A stretch of 64,000 bases of DNA from Saccharomonospora sp. CUA-673 (GCF_001942305.1 NZ_MKKE01000005.1:58769-122768), one strand, 5' to 3'; positions 1 to 9,379 are shown, counted from the stretch's first letter. Numbers and translations: made by a program. Notes: generated from the sequence alone by a model not told the origin.

Positions 1-101
1 CCGCCGGTGGGCGTCTCCCCCGCCACCAGCGCGGCCGCGGCCCGCGTGGCCGACGTCAACGTCTCGACCGCCGGTTCCTGTCCGACGACCTGCGACCACA
101 C
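1..101 (-). CDS. holB: DNA polymerase III subunit delta prime, N-terminal fragment (partial)
   Basis: The first 33 codons of a gene that leaves the window on the left. Reading from a GTG at 101, the peptide begins VWSQVVGQEPAVETLTSATR, which resembles the start of clamp-loader delta-prime/tau ATPases, where a VGQ motif precedes the Walker A region. The ATPase core would lie outside the window. The start is 5 bases after the stop of the upstream MFS/dTMP kinase gene, so the two are probably co-transcribed. Delta-prime loads the sliding clamp during DNA replication. Rv3644c, the M. tuberculosis counterpart, also lies near topA. The assignment rests on a short peptide and on gene order. Confidence 0.7.
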   Translation of the reverse strand, partial: MWSQVVGQEPAVETLTSATRAAAALVAGETPTG

Positions 102-106
102 CGACG

Positions 107-2398
107 TCACGGCGCCGTCTCCTGCGCCTCCCGGTCGGCGAGGCGTTCGGCGGGCGGGCCGAGTGGCTGCATCGCCTCCGAACCGGCAGAACCGGACCCC
201 GCCGATGCGCCGTCGTCGACCTTGCCGCGTTTCCACAGTCCTTTGACGCGTCCCGCGAGTGCGCACTGCACGGCGGTCTGCACGCGGGCGGCGACCTCGT
301 CGGTCGTGCCGTCGGCGTCGACGACGACGTAGTGCTGGGGGTCGGACGAGGCCATCTGGGCGAGCAGCTGCTGCACGCGCCAATGATGCGCGGCCGTCGA
401 CGCACCGCCGACCTCGCCCCCGCCGGCGCTGCCGTCGCCGTTGTTCGCGGGGTCGGTGTCGAGCAGGACGGTCAGGTCGGGGCGCATGCGGGCCGTGGCC
501 CAGTCGGCGAGCCCTTCGAGTTCGGAGGCGTCGAGGCCGGCGACGGCGGACAGGTGCGCCAGCGGCGAGTCGACGAACCGTTCCATCACGACGACGGCGC
601 CGGCGTCGAGCGCGGGGCGGATGTCGCGTTCCACGATGTCGGCACGCACGGCCGCGGCTGCCAGCGCCTGCGCCCGCGCGCTGGTCAACGCCGCACCGGA
701 CACGAGTCCCTGGAGTCGGCGGTCGTCGAGGGCCGGGTCGGTTGCCAGTACGACCTTCCGGTCGCCGGTGCGCAGGACGTCGGCGAGCCGCGCGGCCTGT
801 GTGGCCGTGTCGGTGGTGCTCGTCCCCTCGAGCGCGATGAGCACGCCGTTGACGCGCCGCGGACGTCGACTGATGACGTTGCGCAGGTCGGCGAGGATCG
901 GTTCGCTGCGGCGCGAGTCCATCTGCCGGTAGGCGATGATGCCGACCAGTACCGCGAGCAGACCGCCGCCGAGCAGCACCGGACGCGTGCCGTCGATGGT
1001 CAGCACCGTGCCCCAGAGCTCGATCCGCCGCGGTTGCACCAGACCGATCAGCACGGGCACGGCGGCCGTCGCACCGAAGATGATGATCTTCAGCAACGAC
1101 TGGTAGATCGCGTTGATCCGGCCGCGCATCGAGTCCTCGATCTGCGAGCCGATGATCGTGACACCGGTCAGGAAGCCTGCGCCCGCGCACGCACCGACGG
1201 CGGCGGCGGCGATGAGCGAGAACGACAGGTGCGGCGACAGCGCGACCAGCACCAGGGCCAGACCGGCCAGGACGATCCCGACGCCGAACAGCCGGTCGTG
1301 CGGCAGCCTGCGCGCGAGCTTCGGCACCATGGCCAGACCGCCCGCGGCGCCGACGAACACGGCGACGAACAGCAGGCCGAACGACGAGTCGCCGCCGCCG
1401 AGACTCGACGAGTACGGCTTGGCCGCGCCGATCACGGCACCGCCCGCGGCGAACGCACCCATCATGCCGATGAGCAGCCCGCGCACGAGTTTCGTCCTGC
1501 GGATGTAGCTGAAGCTCTGCCGCACCATCAGGAAGAAGCCGAGCTTCTCCTCCTCGGCGTCCTTCGCGTCCTTGGCGGCGTCGGCCGGCGACGGCTCGGG
1601 GCGGGCCGATTCGGGCACCGGGTGGACGTTGCGGAGCGAGAGCTCCGGGATCCGCGTCGCGATGAGGATCGCGCTGCCCAGGTACAGGAACGCGTTGATG
1701 AACACGACCGCGTTGGCGACGCCGAACTCGCCGAACACGTCCGGCGACAGTCCCAACGTGGTCTGCACACCGGTCAGCACGGAGTACAACCCGGCGCCGC
1801 TGACCACCGCGAGCCCGTAGGTCATGAACAGGCCGAGCTGGTTGGCCGTCTCCACCTGGTCGCGGCGCCGCAACAGGTTCGGCACCGCCGCGTCCTTCGA
1901 CGGGATCCACATCATCGCCGCCGACCCGGCCAGGAAGTTCGCGATGAACAACCAGATGGGTGAGCCGACGATCGGGATCGAGAACAGCAGTCCCCACCGC
2001 GCGATGTCCGCGAAGATCATCACCTTGCGCCGGTCGAACCGGTCGGCGAGCAGACCGCCGAGCGGGGCGAACAGCAGGCCCGGCAGCAGCTGGGTCAGCA
2101 CGACGCCGACGAACGCGAAGTTCTGCAGCAGGTAGTCGTTGGTGTACTTGGTGACCAGGCCGGTCAGACCGAGGATCGCGAGCCAGTCGGCGACGCTGCA
2201 CAGATACGTGACGGCCCACAGCCTGCGGAACGGCCGGATGGCCAGCACCCCGCGCGCCCGGCGCAGGGTCGACATCTCCTGCTGCGGCGGATAGGCGTCC
2301 TGGGCCGGATCGTGCGCGGCGGGGTCCGCCGTCGACGCACCGTCAGCGGTTACGTCGACGTTCTGTGCCCCCTGAGCTGCCTCGCTGATGTGTCCCAC
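107..2398 (-). CDS. MFS transporter fused to a degenerate thymidylate kinase-like domain
   Basis: A 763-residue two-part protein. Residues about 40-495 are a major facilitator transporter, with many hydrophobic segments and the loop motif GGLLADRFDRRKV near residue 113. Residues about 515-700 resemble dTMP kinase: they start GVLIALEGT and contain ERFVDSPLAH where kinases have DR(Y/H)xxS. The P-loop is not intact: after ALEG the sequence reads TSTTDTATQ, with no GxGK(T/S), so the ATP-binding lysine is missing. The tail after about 700 is low complexity. Related MFS/dTMP-kinase fusions are annotated in Pseudonocardiaceae. I infer that the kinase part is inactive or regulatory; the transported substrate is unknown. 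The gene lies immediately upstream of holB on the same strand. Confidence 0.85.
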   Translation of the reverse strand: MGHISEAAQGAQNVDVTADGASTADPAAHDPAQDAYPPQQEMSTLRRARGVLAIRPFRRLWAVTYLCSVADWLAILGLTGLVTKYTNDYLLQNFAFVGVVLTQLLPGLLFAPLGGLLADRFDRRKVMIFADIARWGLLFSIPIVGSPIWLFIANFLAGSAAMMWIPSKDAAVPNLLRRRDQVETANQLGLFMTYGLAVVSGAGLYSVLTGVQTTLGLSPDVFGEFGVANAVVFINAFLYLGSAILIATRIPELSLRNVHPVPESARPEPSPADAAKDAKDAEEEKLGFFLMVRQSFSYIRRTKLVRGLLIGMMGAFAAGGAVIGAAKPYSSSLGGGDSSFGLLFVAVFVGAAGGLAMVPKLARRLPHDRLFGVGIVLAGLALVLVALSPHLSFSLIAAAAVGACAGAGFLTGVTIIGSQIEDSMRGRINAIYQSLLKIIIFGATAAVPVLIGLVQPRRIELWGTVLTIDGTRPVLLGGGLLAVLVGIIAYRQMDSRRSEPILADLRNVISRRPRRVNGVLIALEGTSTTDTATQAARLADVLRTGDRKVVLATDPALDDRRLQGLVSGAALTSARAQALAAAAVRADIVERDIRPALDAGAVVVMERFVDSPLAHLSAVAGLDASELEGLADWATARMRPDLTVLLDTDPANNGDGSAGGGEVGGASTAAHHWRVQQLLAQMASSDPQHYVVVDADGTTDEVAARVQTAVQCALAGRVKGLWKRGKVDDGASAGSGSAGSEAMQPLGPPAERLADREAQETAP

Positions 2399-2550
2399 CC
2401 CATGTGACCGGCGTCGCCTGCAACATCAGCGTATCGCTGGCAGGTGGCACCTCGCTGGCGGACCAGGAAGAACACCGCGGGTGAGCGGTCGCGGACCGCC
2501 CGTGCACGGTCGGCGGCGGCCGTTGCGGAAGCCGTGTCAGGGCGGGAACG

Positions 2551-3075
2551 TCAGGGCAGCAGGCTGGTGATGCTGTCGATGAAGCTGACGACGAACTGGA
2601 TCGCCACGAGCACGAACACGATGCACAGCACCAGGGCGACGAACAGGCCGGTCGAGGCGTTCGACGGGCGACGCACCTGCGTCAGGCGTTCGTTCAGCGG
2701 CTTGGCGACGGTCGACTTCCGGCCCCGGCGCAGCATCGCGGGCATCAGCTGACCACGCAGGCGCGGCACGATCCGGCGCTGCCCCGGGGCGCCCGGCGTG
2801 GCGGCCTGCGGCTGGGTGGTCTCGTTCTCCGACGGAGCGCCCGGATCGGCGTTCTCGCCGGCCTCGGCGTCGGCCGGGGTCTCGCCCGAGGCCGCCTGCT
2901 GCAGGGCGTCCTCCTCGGCCAGGGCCGCGGCGACCTTGCTGCGGAGCGTCTCCAGGTCGGGGGCGGTCGGCTGCGGCGGAGGCTGGGTACCGGCCGGGTC
3001 CTGGCCGTGCCTCGGCTCCGAGCCGATCAACGCATCGCCCTCGTAAGCAGCCTGGGTGCCGTCACCGCTGGACAC
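2551..3075 (-). CDS. Small hypothetical protein with one C-terminal membrane anchor
   Basis: A 174-residue protein. The GTG at 3075 is chosen as start because GAGGAGG lies just upstream at suitable spacing; the longer open frame to 3204 has no such site. The first 100 residues are Pro/Ala/Glu-rich and probably disordered. A basic stretch (RRIVPRLRGQLMPAMLRRGRK) follows, then a single membrane helix near the C-terminus (about residues 147-165) and a very short outside tail. I do not recognise a family. It lies between topA and the MFS/kinase gene on the same strand and may be part of the same transcription unit. Confidence 0.65.
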   Translation of the reverse strand: MSSGDGTQAAYEGDALIGSEPRHGQDPAGTQPPPQPTAPDLETLRSKVAAALAEEDALQQAASGETPADAEAGENADPGAPSENETTQPQAATPGAPGQRRIVPRLRGQLMPAMLRRGRKSTVAKPLNERLTQVRRPSNASTGLFVALVLCIVFVLVAIQFVVSFIDSITSLLP

Positions 3076-3208
3076 GCGTCCTCCTCTTGCCCGACCCGAA
3101 TGTGTGCATCCCGGGTGTTCCGATGTCAGGGTAGCGGGCCGGTCACGACGTGCATCCACCAAGCAGGCGATGACGCATGTCACTTCCGGTGCATTCCTGC
3201 GCACATGC

Positions 3209-3240
3209 GAGCAGGGCCCGGGCGTGCCCGGGCCCTGCTC
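3209..3240 (-). terminator. Strong hairpin terminator downstream of topA
   Basis: A perfect 14-bp inverted repeat (arm GAGCAGGGCCCGGG) with a 4-base loop begins 21 bases beyond the topA stop. There is no T run, as is common in high-GC actinobacteria, so it would act as an L-shaped terminator. Confidence 0.7.
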
Positions 3241-3260
3241 GCGGGGTCGTCCTCGTGCGG

Positions 3261-6149
3261 CTACTTCTTCGTGCTCGCCGCCTTCTTCGTCGTCGTGGTC
3301 GACTTCTTGCGGGCCGCGGGCTTCTTCGCGGGGCCCTTCGCGCGCTTCTCGGCGAGGAGCTCCTCGGCGCGTTCCTGCGTGAGGTCCTCGACGCTGTCCG
3401 ACCGGCGCAACGACGCGTTGTACTCACCGTCGGTGACGTACGGGCCGAACCGGCCGTCCTTGACGACGATCGGCTTGCCGGAGACCGAGTCCTCCTTGAG
3501 CTCCTTGAGCGGCGGCTTCGCGGCGGCCTGCCTGCCGCGACGCTTCGGCTCGGCGTAGATCTTCAGCGCCTCCTCGAGCGTGATGTCGAAGATCTGCTCC
3601 TCGGTCGACAGCGACCGCGAGTCGGTGCCCTTCTTCAGGTACGGGCCGTAGCGCCCGTTCTGCGCGGTGATCTCGTTGCCCGACTCGGGGTCGGTACCGA
3701 CGACGCGCGGCAGCGACAGCAGCTTCAACGCGTCGTCGAGGGTCACCTCGGCGATGTCCATCGACTTCAGCAGCGACGCCGTCCGCGGCTTGGGCTTGGC
3801 GGCCTTCTTCGTCGTCTTCTTCGCCGTCGTCTTCGCCGCGGTCTTGGTCCCCGACTTGGCCGTCGTCTTCGTCGCGGTCTTCTTGCCCGAGTCCGACTCG
3901 GCGTCCTCGGCCTTCGCTTCGGCCTTCGCGTCCTCGGCCGGCGCCTCCTCGGCGGGCTCCTCCGGCTCGGGCAGGATCTCCGTGACGTACGGACCGAAGC
4001 GGCCCTCCTTCGCCACGATCTCGTGCCCGGTCACCGGGTCGGTGCCGAGCACGCGGCCCTCCTGCGGCGTCGCGAACAGCTTCTCGGCGATGTCCAGGGT
4101 CAGCTCGTCCGGCGGCAGGTCGTCGGGCAGGTTCGCCCGCTGCGACGTGCCGTCGACCTCGCGCTCGAGGTACGGGCCGTACCGGCCGACGCGCACGACG
4201 ATGTCGCGGCCGTCGCGTCGGTGAACATCGGGATCGAGTTGATCTCGCGGGCGTCGATGTCCTCGACGCCCGAGCCGACGAGCTTCTTGAGCCCGCCCAT
4301 GCGGCCGACGGATCCGTCGACACCCATCTCGCCGCCGAAGTAGAACCGCGACAGCCAGCTGGTGCGCTGGTCGTCGCCGCTGGCGATGCGGTCGAGCTCG
4401 TCCTCCATCGCGGCGGTGAAGTCGTAGTCGACGAGCCGCTCGAAGTGCCGCTCCATCAGCCCGACCACCGAGAACGCGACCCACGAGGCACCAGGGCGGA
4501 GCCCTTCTTCCACACGTAGCCGCGGTCCTGGATGGTCTTGATGATCGACGCGTACGTCGAGGGCCGGCCGATGCCCAGCTCCTCGAGCTTGCTGACCAGC
4601 GCGGGCTCGCTGAACCGCGCGGGCGGCGACGTCGAGTGCCCGTCCGGGTCGAGCTCGGAGGCCGTCAGGCCCTGGCCCTCGCCGAGCTGCGGGAGGCGCT
4701 TCTGCTTGTCGTCGGCCTCGCCGCCCTCCTCGGTGTCGACCGATTCGACGTAGGCCTTCAGGAAGCCGGGGAACGTGATCGTGCGGCCCGAGGCCGAGAA
4801 CACGCACGATTCCCCGCTCTCGGCGGCGCCGGTGATCTTCACCGACATCGTCGTGCCCTTGGCGTCGGCCATCTGCGAGGCGATCGTGCGCTGCCAGATC
4901 AGCTCGTACAGCCGGAACTCGTCGGTCTCCAGCTCGGAGGCCGCCTGGCCGGGCGTGCGGAACACCTCACCGGCGGGGCGGATCGCCTCGTGCGCCTCCT
5001 GCGCGTTCTTGACCTTGCGGTTGTACTGCCGCGGGCTCTTCGACACGTACTCCGAGCCGTACAGGTCGGTGGCCTGCGCGCGCGACGCCGACAACGCCGC
5101 CTCGGACAGCGTCGTCGAGTCGGTACGCATATAGGTGATGTAACCGTTCTCGTAGAGCCGCTGCGCGATGCGCATCGTGCGCTCCGACGAGAACCGCAGC
5201 TTGCGGCCCGCCTCCTGCTGGAGGGTCGAGGTCATGAACGGCGCGTACGGCTTTCGCGTGTACGGCTTCTCCTCGACGCTCGTGACCTCGAAGTTCGCGT
5301 TGCCCAGCGCCGTGGCCAGGCGGGTCGCCTCGGCCTCGTCGAGCACGCGCACCTCGGACGAGGCGGCCTTGAGCCGGCCGTCGGCGCCGAAGTCGCGGCC
5401 GGTCGCCAGGCGCGCACCGTCGACGCTGGTCAGCCGCGCCGGGAAGCTCCGCGGCGTCGCGTCGGCACCGGCATCCATCGTCGCGGAGATGTCCCAGTAC
5501 GACGCCGACGTGAAGCGCATCCGCTCGCGTTCGCGCTCGACGATCACGCGCGTTGCCACCGACTGCACCCGGCCCGCCGACAACTTCGGCATGACCTTCT
5601 TCCACAGCACCGGCGAGACCTCGTAGCCGTACAGCCGGTCGAGGATGCGGCGCGTCTCCTGCGCGTCGACCAGGTCGGAGTCGAGTTCGCGGGTGCTCTC
5701 GGCGGCCGCGCGGATCGCCTCCGGCGTGACCTCGTGGAACACCATGCGGCGCACCGGCACCTTCGGCTTGAGCGCCTCGAGCAGGTGCCAGGCGATGGCC
5801 TCGCCCTCGCGGTCGGGGTCCGTCGCGAGGTAGAGCTCGTCGACGTCCTTGAGCAGGCCCTTCAGCTCGGTGACCGTGGCCTTCTTGTCCGTGGGGACGA
5901 TGTAGAGGGGCTCGAAGTCGTTGTCGACGTCGACGCCGAGGCGCGCCCAGGACTGGCCCTTGTACTTGGCGGGCACGTCGGCGGCACCGCGGGGAAGGTC
6001 GCGGATGTGGCCACGCGAGGACTCGACGACATAGCCGTTGCGAGGTACGGCGCGATCTTGCGCGCCTTCGTCGGCGACTCGACGATCACCAGTCGCCGGT
6101 TGCCGCCCCCGGAGCCCTCGCCGCTCTTCTTCCTCGTCGTTGCAGCCAC
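3261..6149 (-). CDS. topA: DNA topoisomerase I (frame broken by three single-base losses)
   Basis: Relaxes negative supercoils by a type IA single-strand break. The GTG at 6149 follows a purine-rich site and gives a peptide leading into RLVIVESPTKARKI, the first TOPRIM motif. The acidic triad is in ATDPDREGEAIAWHLL and the catalytic tyrosine in GYITYMRTDS. The C-terminal part has four G-R-(Y/F)-G-P-Y repeats (topo C-terminal modules) and ends in a Lys/Thr-rich tail; there are no zinc-finger cysteines, as in other actinobacterial TopA. Reading frame breaks occur near 6040, 4490 and 4212. In each case one missing base restores a conserved protein, so sequence error is more likely than a pseudogene. 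This is the orthologue of Rv3646c. Confidence 0.93.
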
Positions 6150-6166
6150 GCTGTCCCGCTTCCTCT

Positions 6167-6239
6167 GGGCCCTGTCTTCCGGTAGGCCCTGCTCTTTCCG
6201 GTTAGGCCCTGCTCTTTCGGGTAGGCACTGTGCCTTCCG
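6167..6239 (-). repeat. Four tandem near-copies of a 16-20 bp repeat upstream of topA
   Basis: Copies begin at 6167, 6185, 6205 and 6224 and follow the pattern GGCCCTGCTCTTTCCGGTTA with decay in the outer copies. The block ends 18 bases before the topA start, so it would lie in the topA leader or promoter. The period is about two helical turns. Confidence 0.75.
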
Positions 6240-6551
6240 CCTCGATGTCGGCCTTGGTGTCGGACCCGCCAGTGTGCACGCTGAACGTCCCCGATGTCTG
6301 CCCAGGTGCCGCAACACGCCGTTGCCGACGTGTCAAGCTGTGCGCCCGATTCTTCCCAGATGTTTCCATGCCGCCCGAAGGGCGCCACCCTGACACCCCC
6401 CACGCTGACGCTCCGCCGCCGGGCCGATGTGTGACATAGCACTCACCCGGCCGGGCGGGGGCTCGTCACGGTGGAGACGTCCGATGCGGCCCCGACATTC
6501 CCGTGGCGCCCGGCCCGCGAAACACCGGCACGTGCCCCTCGACGTTCGGAC

Positions 6552-6582
6552 TTGCGGTTGACGCCGCGTCAAGCTCTACGGT
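6552..6582 (+). promoter_or_regulatory. MerR-type promoter and operator for the TipA-like gene
   Basis: TTGCGG (6552-6557) and TACGGT (6577-6582) are separated by 19 bp, the over-long spacer typical of MerR-controlled promoters. The spacer begins with the perfect dyad TTGACGCCGCGTCAA (6558-6572). The -10 element ends 7 bases before the ATG at 6590, so the transcript would be leaderless. Binding by the downstream MerR protein (autoregulation) is inferred. Confidence 0.65.
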
Positions 6583-6589
6583 CGTCGAC

Positions 6590-7342
6590 ATGGCCTACTC
6601 GATCGCACAGGTCGCCAGGATGTCTGGGATCACCTCGCGCACCCTGCGACATTACGACGACGTCGGCCTGCTGTCGCCCGCGTTCACCGGCGCGGGCGGC
6701 TACCGCTTCTACGAGGACGAGCAGCTGCTGAGGCTGCAGGAGATTCTCGTGCTGCGGGAACTCGACCTGGGACTCGGCGAGATCCGCGAGGTTCTCGACC
6801 GCGACACCGACCGGCTGGACGCCCTCCGCAAGCACCACGAGCGGCTCCTGGCCGAGCGGGAGCGCTACGACCGGCTCGCCAGGTCGGTGCAACACACCAT
6901 CGACACCCTGGAAGGAGGGAGAGCAGTGAACGCACAGGAGTTGTTCACGGGCCTGGCACGGGACTCCGAGCAGGCCCGCGAGCTGGCCGACGAGGCGGAG
7001 CAGCGGTGGCCGGGCGCACGCGAGACGCACGCCAAGGTCACCGGCTGGTCCGACGAGAAGTGGCAGGCCGTGCAGGCCGAGGGCGCCGAGGCGTCCGAGC
7101 GCATCGCGGGCCTGCTGCGCGAGGGCGTCGCGGCCGACGACCCGCGCACGGTCGAGACCGTCGACGCGCACTACCGCTGGATCCTGCATTTCTGGACGCC
7201 GAACCGGGAGTCCTACACCGGACTCGGGCGGCTGTACGCCGACGACGAACGGTTCGCATCCGGATTCGAGCAGGTCGAGCCCGGCCTGGCCGCCTACCTC
7301 GCCGACGCGATGGCGGCCTACGCCCGGCACCGCCTCACGTAG
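6590..7342 (+). CDS. MerR-family regulator with TipAS-type effector domain
   Basis: A 250-residue transcription factor. Residues 1-70 are the winged-helix MerR domain (YSIAQVARMSGITSRTLRHYDDVGLL), followed by a coiled coil to about residue 110. The C-terminal part (WPGARETHAKVTGWSDEKWQ... YTGLGRLYADDERF) matches the TipAS antibiotic-recognition domain, which in Streptomyces TipA binds thiopeptides and switches the protein to an activator. The ATG at 6590 is preceded by a MerR-type promoter, suggesting autoregulation and a leaderless mRNA. No obvious target gene lies beside it, as the flanking genes are convergent or divergent. The drug or ligand is unknown. Confidence 0.9.
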   Translation: MAYSIAQVARMSGITSRTLRHYDDVGLLSPAFTGAGGYRFYEDEQLLRLQEILVLRELDLGLGEIREVLDRDTDRLDALRKHHERLLAERERYDRLARSVQHTIDTLEGGRAVNAQELFTGLARDSEQARELADEAEQRWPGARETHAKVTGWSDEKWQAVQAEGAEASERIAGLLREGVAADDPRTVETVDAHYRWILHFWTPNRESYTGLGRLYADDERFASGFEQVEPGLAAYLADAMAAYARHRLT

Positions 7343-7410
7343 GCCACGTGAGTGGTGCATAGCTGCCGCATGTGGGCGGTGGATGCCGCGTGTGGCCGTG
7401 CATAAATAAG

Positions 7411-7460
7411 GCCCTGTGCTGACAGGGCGCCTGTCTCGAGGAGCCGCGGATCCTCGAGAC
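7411..7460. terminator. Two consecutive hairpins between convergent genes
   Basis: GCCCTGT/ACAGGGC (7411-7428) and the 10-bp arms GTCTCGAGGA/TCCTCGAGAC (7433-7460) fill the gap between the ends of the TipA-like gene and the DUF418 gene. They can act on both strands. Confidence 0.65.
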
Positions 7461-7462
7461 GG

Positions 7463-8677
7463 TCAGCGCCGGCGGGCCGGGATGCGGGACAGGACGGTGT
7501 GTTGCAGCGCCTCCAGCGGCCCCCGGTCGAACCGGCCCAGCCACCACGGCGCGGCGATCAGCAGGAACGCGCACACGGCCACCCACAGGCCGAACACCCA
7601 CCACGGGCCGGTGCCGGCCAGGCTCGTGGCGAGGCCGAGTCCGAAGCCGTAGCTGACGACCATGCACAGGACGTTCTGCGTCACGTACCCGGTCAGGGCG
7701 GTGCGGCCGAGCGCGGATGTGCTGGTGAACAGCCACCCGGTGCCGCGGGCGCGGTCGACCAGCGCACCGACGAATCCGATGAGGCCGAGGGCGACGATCG
7801 GCGCGGCGACGTAGCGGTCCAGCAGGAAGTAGTCCGGTCCTGCCAGGGTCGTCGCGATGTTCAACGGCAGCCCCACGCCCAGGCCCCAGCGCAGCAGGCG
7901 TCCCCGGATGCGGCGTCCGTCGGCGTCGGGTTCGAACGCGCCCGCGCGGAACAGGCGCACCCCGAGCAGGAACAGGAACACCAGGAGGCCGAACGTGAGG
8001 ACCGGTTCAAGGCGCAGCGGCACGAAGTTCGCCAGCCGGAAGGCGATCTGGTCGAGGTAGCTGCCCTCGGCGTAGAGGCGGGTCAGCTCGGCAGGAGACG
8101 TGCTGTCGAGCTCGTCGCCCACCGACACCAGCGCCGCGGTCAGCACCGACATGAGCAGCAGGTGCAGGCCCAGCTGGGTCCACATGACGACCGAGCGGAC
8201 GCGCCGGGACCGCGTCAGCAACCACGCGACGAGCAGCGACACGACGGCGTAGCCCATGAGCACGTCCCAGGCGAAGACCAGCGTGAAGTGCACGAGGCCC
8301 TCGACGAGCAGGAACAACGCGCGCCACGGGTAGCGGCCGGGCCAGCGTTCGCCACGCCGTTCGGCCGCGCGGAACTGCACGGCCAGTCCCACGCCGAACA
8401 GCACCGTGAGCAGGGCCAGGAACTTGCCGTTGGCCACGAACCGGAAGAGCGCCTCCGCCACGGAGCCGGCCGTCGGATCGGCGAGCACGGCGTCCGCCGG
8501 CACGGCTGCGTCCGTCCCGAACAGCACGCCCGCCTCGGACGCGGGACCGGTGAACAGCCACACGTTCGTCGCGAGCGTGCCCAGGATCGCCACCCCGCGC
8601 AGCACGTCCAGCAACGGCAACCGCGCGCCCGACCGGACGGCAACCCGCCCACCCCCGGAGCTCTCGGCGTCAGTCAT
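7463..8677 (-). CDS. DUF418-family integral membrane protein
   Basis: A 404-residue polytopic membrane protein with roughly ten hydrophobic segments. The opening LPLLDVLRGVAILGTLATNVWLF is the typical start of the YeiB/DUF418 group, distantly related to acyltransferase-3 membrane proteins. The C-terminal third (SALGRTALTGYVTQNVLCM ... WWLGRFDRGPLEAL) is the DUF418 signature, in which R-G-P-L-E often ends the last helix. Function in the family is not established; transport or modification of envelope molecules has been suggested. A TetR-family gene lies upstream on the same strand, 74 bases away, with a terminator-like repeat between them, and is a plausible regulator. Confidence 0.85.
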   Translation of the reverse strand: MTDAESSGGGRVAVRSGARLPLLDVLRGVAILGTLATNVWLFTGPASEAGVLFGTDAAVPADAVLADPTAGSVAEALFRFVANGKFLALLTVLFGVGLAVQFRAAERRGERWPGRYPWRALFLLVEGLVHFTLVFAWDVLMGYAVVSLLVAWLLTRSRRVRSVVMWTQLGLHLLLMSVLTAALVSVGDELDSTSPAELTRLYAEGSYLDQIAFRLANFVPLRLEPVLTFGLLVFLFLLGVRLFRAGAFEPDADGRRIRGRLLRWGLGVGLPLNIATTLAGPDYFLLDRYVAAPIVALGLIGFVGALVDRARGTGWLFTSTSALGRTALTGYVTQNVLCMVVSYGFGLGLATSLAGTGPWWVFGLWVAVCAFLLIAAPWWLGRFDRGPLEALQHTVLSRIPARRR

Positions 8678-8696
8678 GTCAGTCCCCCTCGTGCTA

Positions 8697-8749
8697 CTCC
8701 CGAGGGCCCCGTGGTCGCGTTGAACGCAACCACGGGGCCCACGGGGGCT
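8697..8749 (-). repeat. Dispersed palindromic terminator-like repeat, copy 1
   Basis: One of four copies in the window built on CTCCCGAGGGCCCC, a central hairpin with GCGTTGAACGC, and the inverted outer arm. It lies directly after the TetR stop codon. Its outer right arm is degenerate. One inner mismatch on the plus strand is a G-U pair on the minus strand, and one outer position shows the opposite. Confidence 0.75.
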
Positions 8750-8750
8750 T

Positions 8751-9359
8751 CTACTTAGTGGTGCCGTGGGCGGTGAAGAGTCGTTCGATGTGGTCGGCCA
8801 GGGCGCGGCGGATCGACTCGGCGTCGAAGATCGGCGCGGTGGCGAGGTGGTGCAGGGTCAGCCCGTCCACGAAGGCGACGAGGCTCGCGGCCTCGGCCGT
8901 CGCGTCGAGGTGGCCGGGCAGCTCGCCGCGCTGCTGCGCGGCCTCGACGGCCTCGGCGACGCCCTCGACGAGGCTGCGCGTGGTGTCGTTGTGGATGCGC
9001 GACATCTCCGGATCGGTCAGCGTCGCCGGGACGAACTCCAGCCACACCGCCAGCTCCGTACGCCGCTCGGCGTCCAACGGCAGCAACGTCTCCAGCAGGC
9101 GGAACAGCAGCGTGCGGATCGGGCCCACCAACTCCACCCCGCGAAGCCGCTCCTCGCCGCGCTCGTAGAGGTACTCGACGCCGAACCGGAGCAGGTCGGA
9201 CTTGGTGCGGAAGTAGCGCTGTACCAGGCCCACCGAAACGCCGGCCTCCTCGGCGACGTCCACGAGCGTCGTCCGGGCGAGGCCGCGCGCGGCGACCGTG
9301 CGCAGCAACGCCTCGGCCACCTGTCGCCTGCGTTCGCCGTGGTCAGCCGTACGTGCCAT
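8751..9359 (-). CDS. TetR/AcrR-family transcriptional regulator
   Basis: A 202-residue regulator. The ATG at 9359 is preferred to the upstream in-frame start at 9410 because the family begins a few residues before the helix-turn-helix. Residues 10-55 (RRRQVAEALLRTVAARGLARTTLVDVAEEAGVSVGLVQRYFRTKSDLLR) are a TetR DNA-binding domain with the usual VSVGLVQRYF recognition helix. The C-terminal half resembles the BetI-like TetR_C subgroup. An unusually AT-rich dyad lies just upstream of the ATG and is a likely operator. The DUF418 gene downstream is the most likely target apart from itself. Confidence 0.88.
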   Translation of the reverse strand: MARTADHGERRRQVAEALLRTVAARGLARTTLVDVAEEAGVSVGLVQRYFRTKSDLLRFGVEYLYERGEERLRGVELVGPIRTLLFRLLETLLPLDAERRTELAVWLEFVPATLTDPEMSRIHNDTTRSLVEGVAEAVEAAQQRGELPGHLDATAEAASLVAFVDGLTLHHLATAPIFDAESIRRALADHIERLFTAHGTTK

Positions 9360-9365
9360 AGAAAT

Positions 9366-9379
9366 AATATAAGCATATT
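9366..9379 (-). promoter_or_regulatory. AT-rich dyad upstream of TetR gene
   Basis: AATAT-AAGC-ATATT lies 7-20 bases before the TetR start, inside a run of about 20 bases that is almost free of G and C, striking in this genome. It could be an autoregulatory operator overlapping the promoter. Confidence 0.5.

Noticed and set aside
332..1963. 543-residue plus-strand frame opposite the MFS/kinase gene, and similar long antisense frames
   Set aside because: These are typical mirror frames of high-GC genes, rich in Arg, His and Gln, without start sites or motifs.
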